From Alteromonadaceae bacterium (GTDB lineage Bacteria; Pseudomonadota; Gammaproteobacteria; Enterobacterales; Alteromonadaceae): DNA of 44,488 bases. The DNA lies in contig JABXHM010000021.1 in NCBI GenBank assembly GCA_013373625.1, positions 1 to 44,488 of the forward strand, read 5' to 3'. Positions within the stretch are counted from its first letter, which is position 1; every line of letters begins with the position of its first letter. The notes under the pieces were generated by a model, which saw nothing but the letters and a program-made list of their open reading frames with translations, had not been told where the DNA came from and searched no databases. Below, one piece after another: positions 42,599 through 44,488 of the stretch. The position numbers and the translations under genes were made by a program.

Positions 42599-44242
42599 TT
42601 AATGATTTACCGCCGCAAATAGCGCGTGAACACTCTCTCCAATGCGGAAATAATCAAAATCAACATAGCCGCCTGCGTCTTTTGTAGCGTAGTTGAACAA
42701 GCCGTAACGGTAGCCCATAAAGTGCTTGGTAAAGGTATAAAGCATTGGCAACGGCTCCCCAATCTTATGCCACTGTTGCCCATCAAGACTGTAGTAAAAC
42801 AAGGCCGTGTCAGAGGTAAAATCGGTATCGACCCGCAAAAATACATGTTCTTGCGTAACAGGCACAGATGCCAGAGTGTCATAAGACTCACTCAACTGGT
42901 TTACTGCCACAGTGCCCCGTTTGTTTTCTTCATCGTCGAGCCCCAGCGAAGAACGCACCATCACAACAGACTTCTGCCCGTTGCTCCCAGCTTTAACCCC
43001 GACGTAGCCATATTTATTTTGCAACGCGATTAAACCCGCGACATCGCCGTCTTTCATGTGCGCCACATTTACCGATGTGGTAGCCGAACTGCGTGGCCCG
43101 AAAGTACGTTGCGTAAGCGTATTTTTGGCACTGAGTACCGTGTTATCGACCCGACTGGTCGTAAGACGCAAGCGCCCGGGATTAGTAATAATTTCCCAGT
43201 GTGCGTTATCCGGATTGTGGTTCCACTGCCACACTTTTGGCAACGCCGGCTCGCCGGCACGACGTTCAAACTCGTCTGATGCAACAATGCCCCGAATACC
43301 ATTTTGGTTGTCGGGTAATGCGAGACTTGATGGCACTTCACCGTTCTCACCTAATACCGGCCAGCCATCCTGCCAACGCACCGGTACCAGGTAGGGAATG
43401 CGCCCAACCGCTCCGCGATCACCAAATAGCATGGCATACCAGTCACCGTTTGGTGTATCTACCAGTCCACCCTGAGCAATTTGGGCAAAATCCAGCGCTA
43501 CCCTGCTTTCGTAGTGGCCTTCAATGTTATCCGCACGATGAATAATGACTGAGCGCGCCCAGCGACTTTTCGGTGACGCAATGTGAAACAAGTAGTACTT
43601 ACCGTTTATTTTGTGCATTTGTGAGCCTTCACCGGGCAAACCACCCACTTCATGCTCGCCAAATGCCATGTTCACGTTGTCGATAATAACCTTGTGTATG
43701 CCACCAGATTTTATGCCAGAGGCATCGGCGTTTAGTTCGATAAGCGAAATTTCGCCACCGCCGTAAATCATATATACCCGGCCGTCATCATCAAAGAACA
43801 ACGAATTATCATGCAGCACAGGGGCAAAAGAGTGTGCCTCCCAGGGGCCGTTTTCGATATCAGTAGTGCTGTATACATGGGTTTTACCCGATGTAGCGGA
43901 GAAGGTAGCGGCGTAGAAAGTGCCGTTATGATAACGCAGACTGCTTGCCCAGGAGCCCTTGCCGTAAGCATCCTGACCGTTGTTGAGATTCATTTTGCCA
44001 TTTTCAACCAACCGGTCGTAGGCGTAGCCAGCGATTTCCCAGTTCACTAAATCCTTTGATTTCATGATTGGCAGTCCCGGGCTCATGTGCATAGTGGTAC
44101 TGCTCATGTAATAGGTATCCCCTACCCTAATCGTACTCACATCGGGCACATCCGCCCAGATAACGGGATTGTCGGCACTTTGCGAGCTAAATGACATAAA
44201 CGCCAACAACAATATACAAACTAACAGAACCTTTTTAACCAT
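42599..44242 (-). CDS. glycoside hydrolase family 43 protein, secreted
   Basis: A 547-residue enzyme with a signal peptide (about 1-22, cleavage after QSA). A five-bladed GH43 propeller (about 25-320) is followed by a jelly-roll domain of the DUF1349/GH43-C2 type (about 340-545). Catalytic candidates are the base Asp34 in WADVPDVSTI, the pKa-modulating Asp in the LHDNSLFFDDDG block (about 143-154) and the acid Glu205 in PGEGSQMHKI. GH43 enzymes are beta-xylosidases, alpha-L-arabinofuranosidases or related; which one is not decided by sequence. Together with the GH29 gene it points to growth on algal or plant polysaccharides. The gene lies between the IS91 relic and tRNA-Ser. Confidence 0.92.
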   Translation of the reverse strand: MVKKVLLVCILLLAFMSFSSQSADNPVIWADVPDVSTIRVGDTYYMSSTTMHMSPGLPIMKSKDLVNWEIAGYAYDRLVENGKMNLNNGQDAYGKGSWASSLRYHNGTFYAATFSATSGKTHVYSTTDIENGPWEAHSFAPVLHDNSLFFDDDGRVYMIYGGGEISLIELNADASGIKSGGIHKVIIDNVNMAFGEHEVGGLPGEGSQMHKINGKYYLFHIASPKSRWARSVIIHRADNIEGHYESRVALDFAQIAQGGLVDTPNGDWYAMLFGDRGAVGRIPYLVPVRWQDGWPVLGENGEVPSSLALPDNQNGIRGIVASDEFERRAGEPALPKVWQWNHNPDNAHWEIITNPGRLRLTTSRVDNTVLSAKNTLTQRTFGPRSSATTSVNVAHMKDGDVAGLIALQNKYGYVGVKAGSNGQKSVVMVRSSLGLDDEENKRGTVAVNQLSESYDTLASVPVTQEHVFLRVDTDFTSDTALFYYSLDGQQWHKIGEPLPMLYTFTKHFMGYRYGLFNYATKDAGGYVDFDYFRIGESVHALFAAVNH

Positions 44243-44383
44243 AACCAGTACTCACTTCTTATCCACAAACGCCACTACAGTATACTAGCATGCAACATAG
44301 GAGAAATTACCGCCCAGGTAAATTCTAACGGTTTTATCTTTTAAAGACGGGCTATTGTTATATTTATTTTTTTTTGCGGACAT

Positions 44384-44410
44384 AAAAAAACCGCCACAAG
44401 GGCGGTTCTT
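44384..44410 (-). terminator. rho-independent terminator of tRNA-Ser
   Basis: On the minus strand AACCGCC, loop CTTGT and GGCGGTT are followed by a T-run (TTTTTTTAT), starting 10 bases after the tRNA 3' end. Confidence 0.85.
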
Positions 44411-44417
44411 CTGTATT

Positions 44418-44488
44418 TGGCGGAGAGAGAGGGATTCGAACCCTCGATACGCTATAAACGTATACACACTTTCCAGGCGTGCGCCTTC
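44418..44488 (-). tRNA. tRNA-Ser(GGA), 5' end cut by window edge
   Basis: The minus strand gives the anticodon loop CTGGAAA (anticodon GGA, reading UCC/UCU), a long variable arm, the T-arm GGGTTCGAATCCC, acceptor strand and an encoded CCA 3' end (TGG at 44418-44420 on the plus strand). The long variable arm confirms a class II tRNA. The first bases lie beyond the window. Confidence 0.95.

Noticed and set aside
42626..43545. Several long plus-strand frames opposite the GH43 gene
   Set aside because: The GH43 frame on the minus strand has a signal peptide, catalytic motifs and full length; the others are antisense shadows.
1..44488. CRISPR array, prophage, integron, toxin-antitoxin module or riboswitch
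   Set aside because: I saw no regularly spaced repeats, phage structural genes, integrase or attC sites, and no recognisable riboswitch core.

Overview
The window reads as chromosomal DNA of a marine gammaproteobacterium of the Alteromonadales (Alteromonas-like). The basis is the gene content and order: seqA next to pgm, an ArsC/Spx-type gene overlapping dapE, DUF2897, NhaR-like LysR, tricorn-like S41 protease and polysaccharide-degrading GH29 and GH43 enzymes. Both ends are cut inside tRNA genes: an unidentified tRNA at the left and tRNA-Ser(GGA) at the right, both on the minus strand.

Positions 1-8650 hold mostly housekeeping genes: a patatin-like lipase, a small EIIA-Glc-like protein that has lost both phospho-histidines, OsmC, the overlapping operon arsC-like/dapE/M15 peptidase/DUF2897, then on the minus strand YbjQ, a HIT protein and astE, and a GGDEF-EAL protein whose stop codon lies in a 75-bp inverted-repeat element. 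A cluster of DnaA-box-like sites fills the gap upstream of the EIIA-like gene. Positions 8820-13930 hold glycogen phosphorylase, phosphoglucomutase and seqA, all minus strand, with clear terminators.

Positions 14260-18200 hold a MoxR ATPase/DUF58/transglutaminase (TgpA-like) operon. The third gene is cut by one in-frame TAA codon just after the complete catalytic triad, and the reading frame continues open to its natural end. An ABC-F ATPase, a DUF2975/XRE pair and a large tricorn-like protease follow, then a decayed P1-peptidase remnant.

Positions 24950-30150 hold an exporter operon (ABC, HlyD-type adaptor, TolC-type outer-membrane protein) divergent from an NhaR-like regulator. The ATPase domain of the ABC protein has lost the Walker A, signature and Walker B/catalytic glutamate residues, so it should not hydrolyse ATP in the normal way. 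DUF1456, a GH29 fucosidase and a MarR-GNAT fusion with a palindrome over its promoter come next.

Positions 33840-36290 hold a compact four-gene unit: secreted serine hydrolase, small membrane protein, ECF sigma factor and putative membrane anti-sigma factor. A second serine hydrolase lies convergent to it.

Positions 37780-42600 are an accessory scar. A hybrid histidine kinase is broken at about 38378 by the 3' end of an IS91-family (rolling-circle, ISCR-type) element. A second, longer but decayed copy of the same element lies 3.5 kb further on, and both share a 505-bp direct repeat. Between them are a remnant of an unknown gene, an intact TPR-sulfotransferase and the first 36 codons of a second sulfotransferase. 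The window closes with a GH43 glycosidase and tRNA-Ser.
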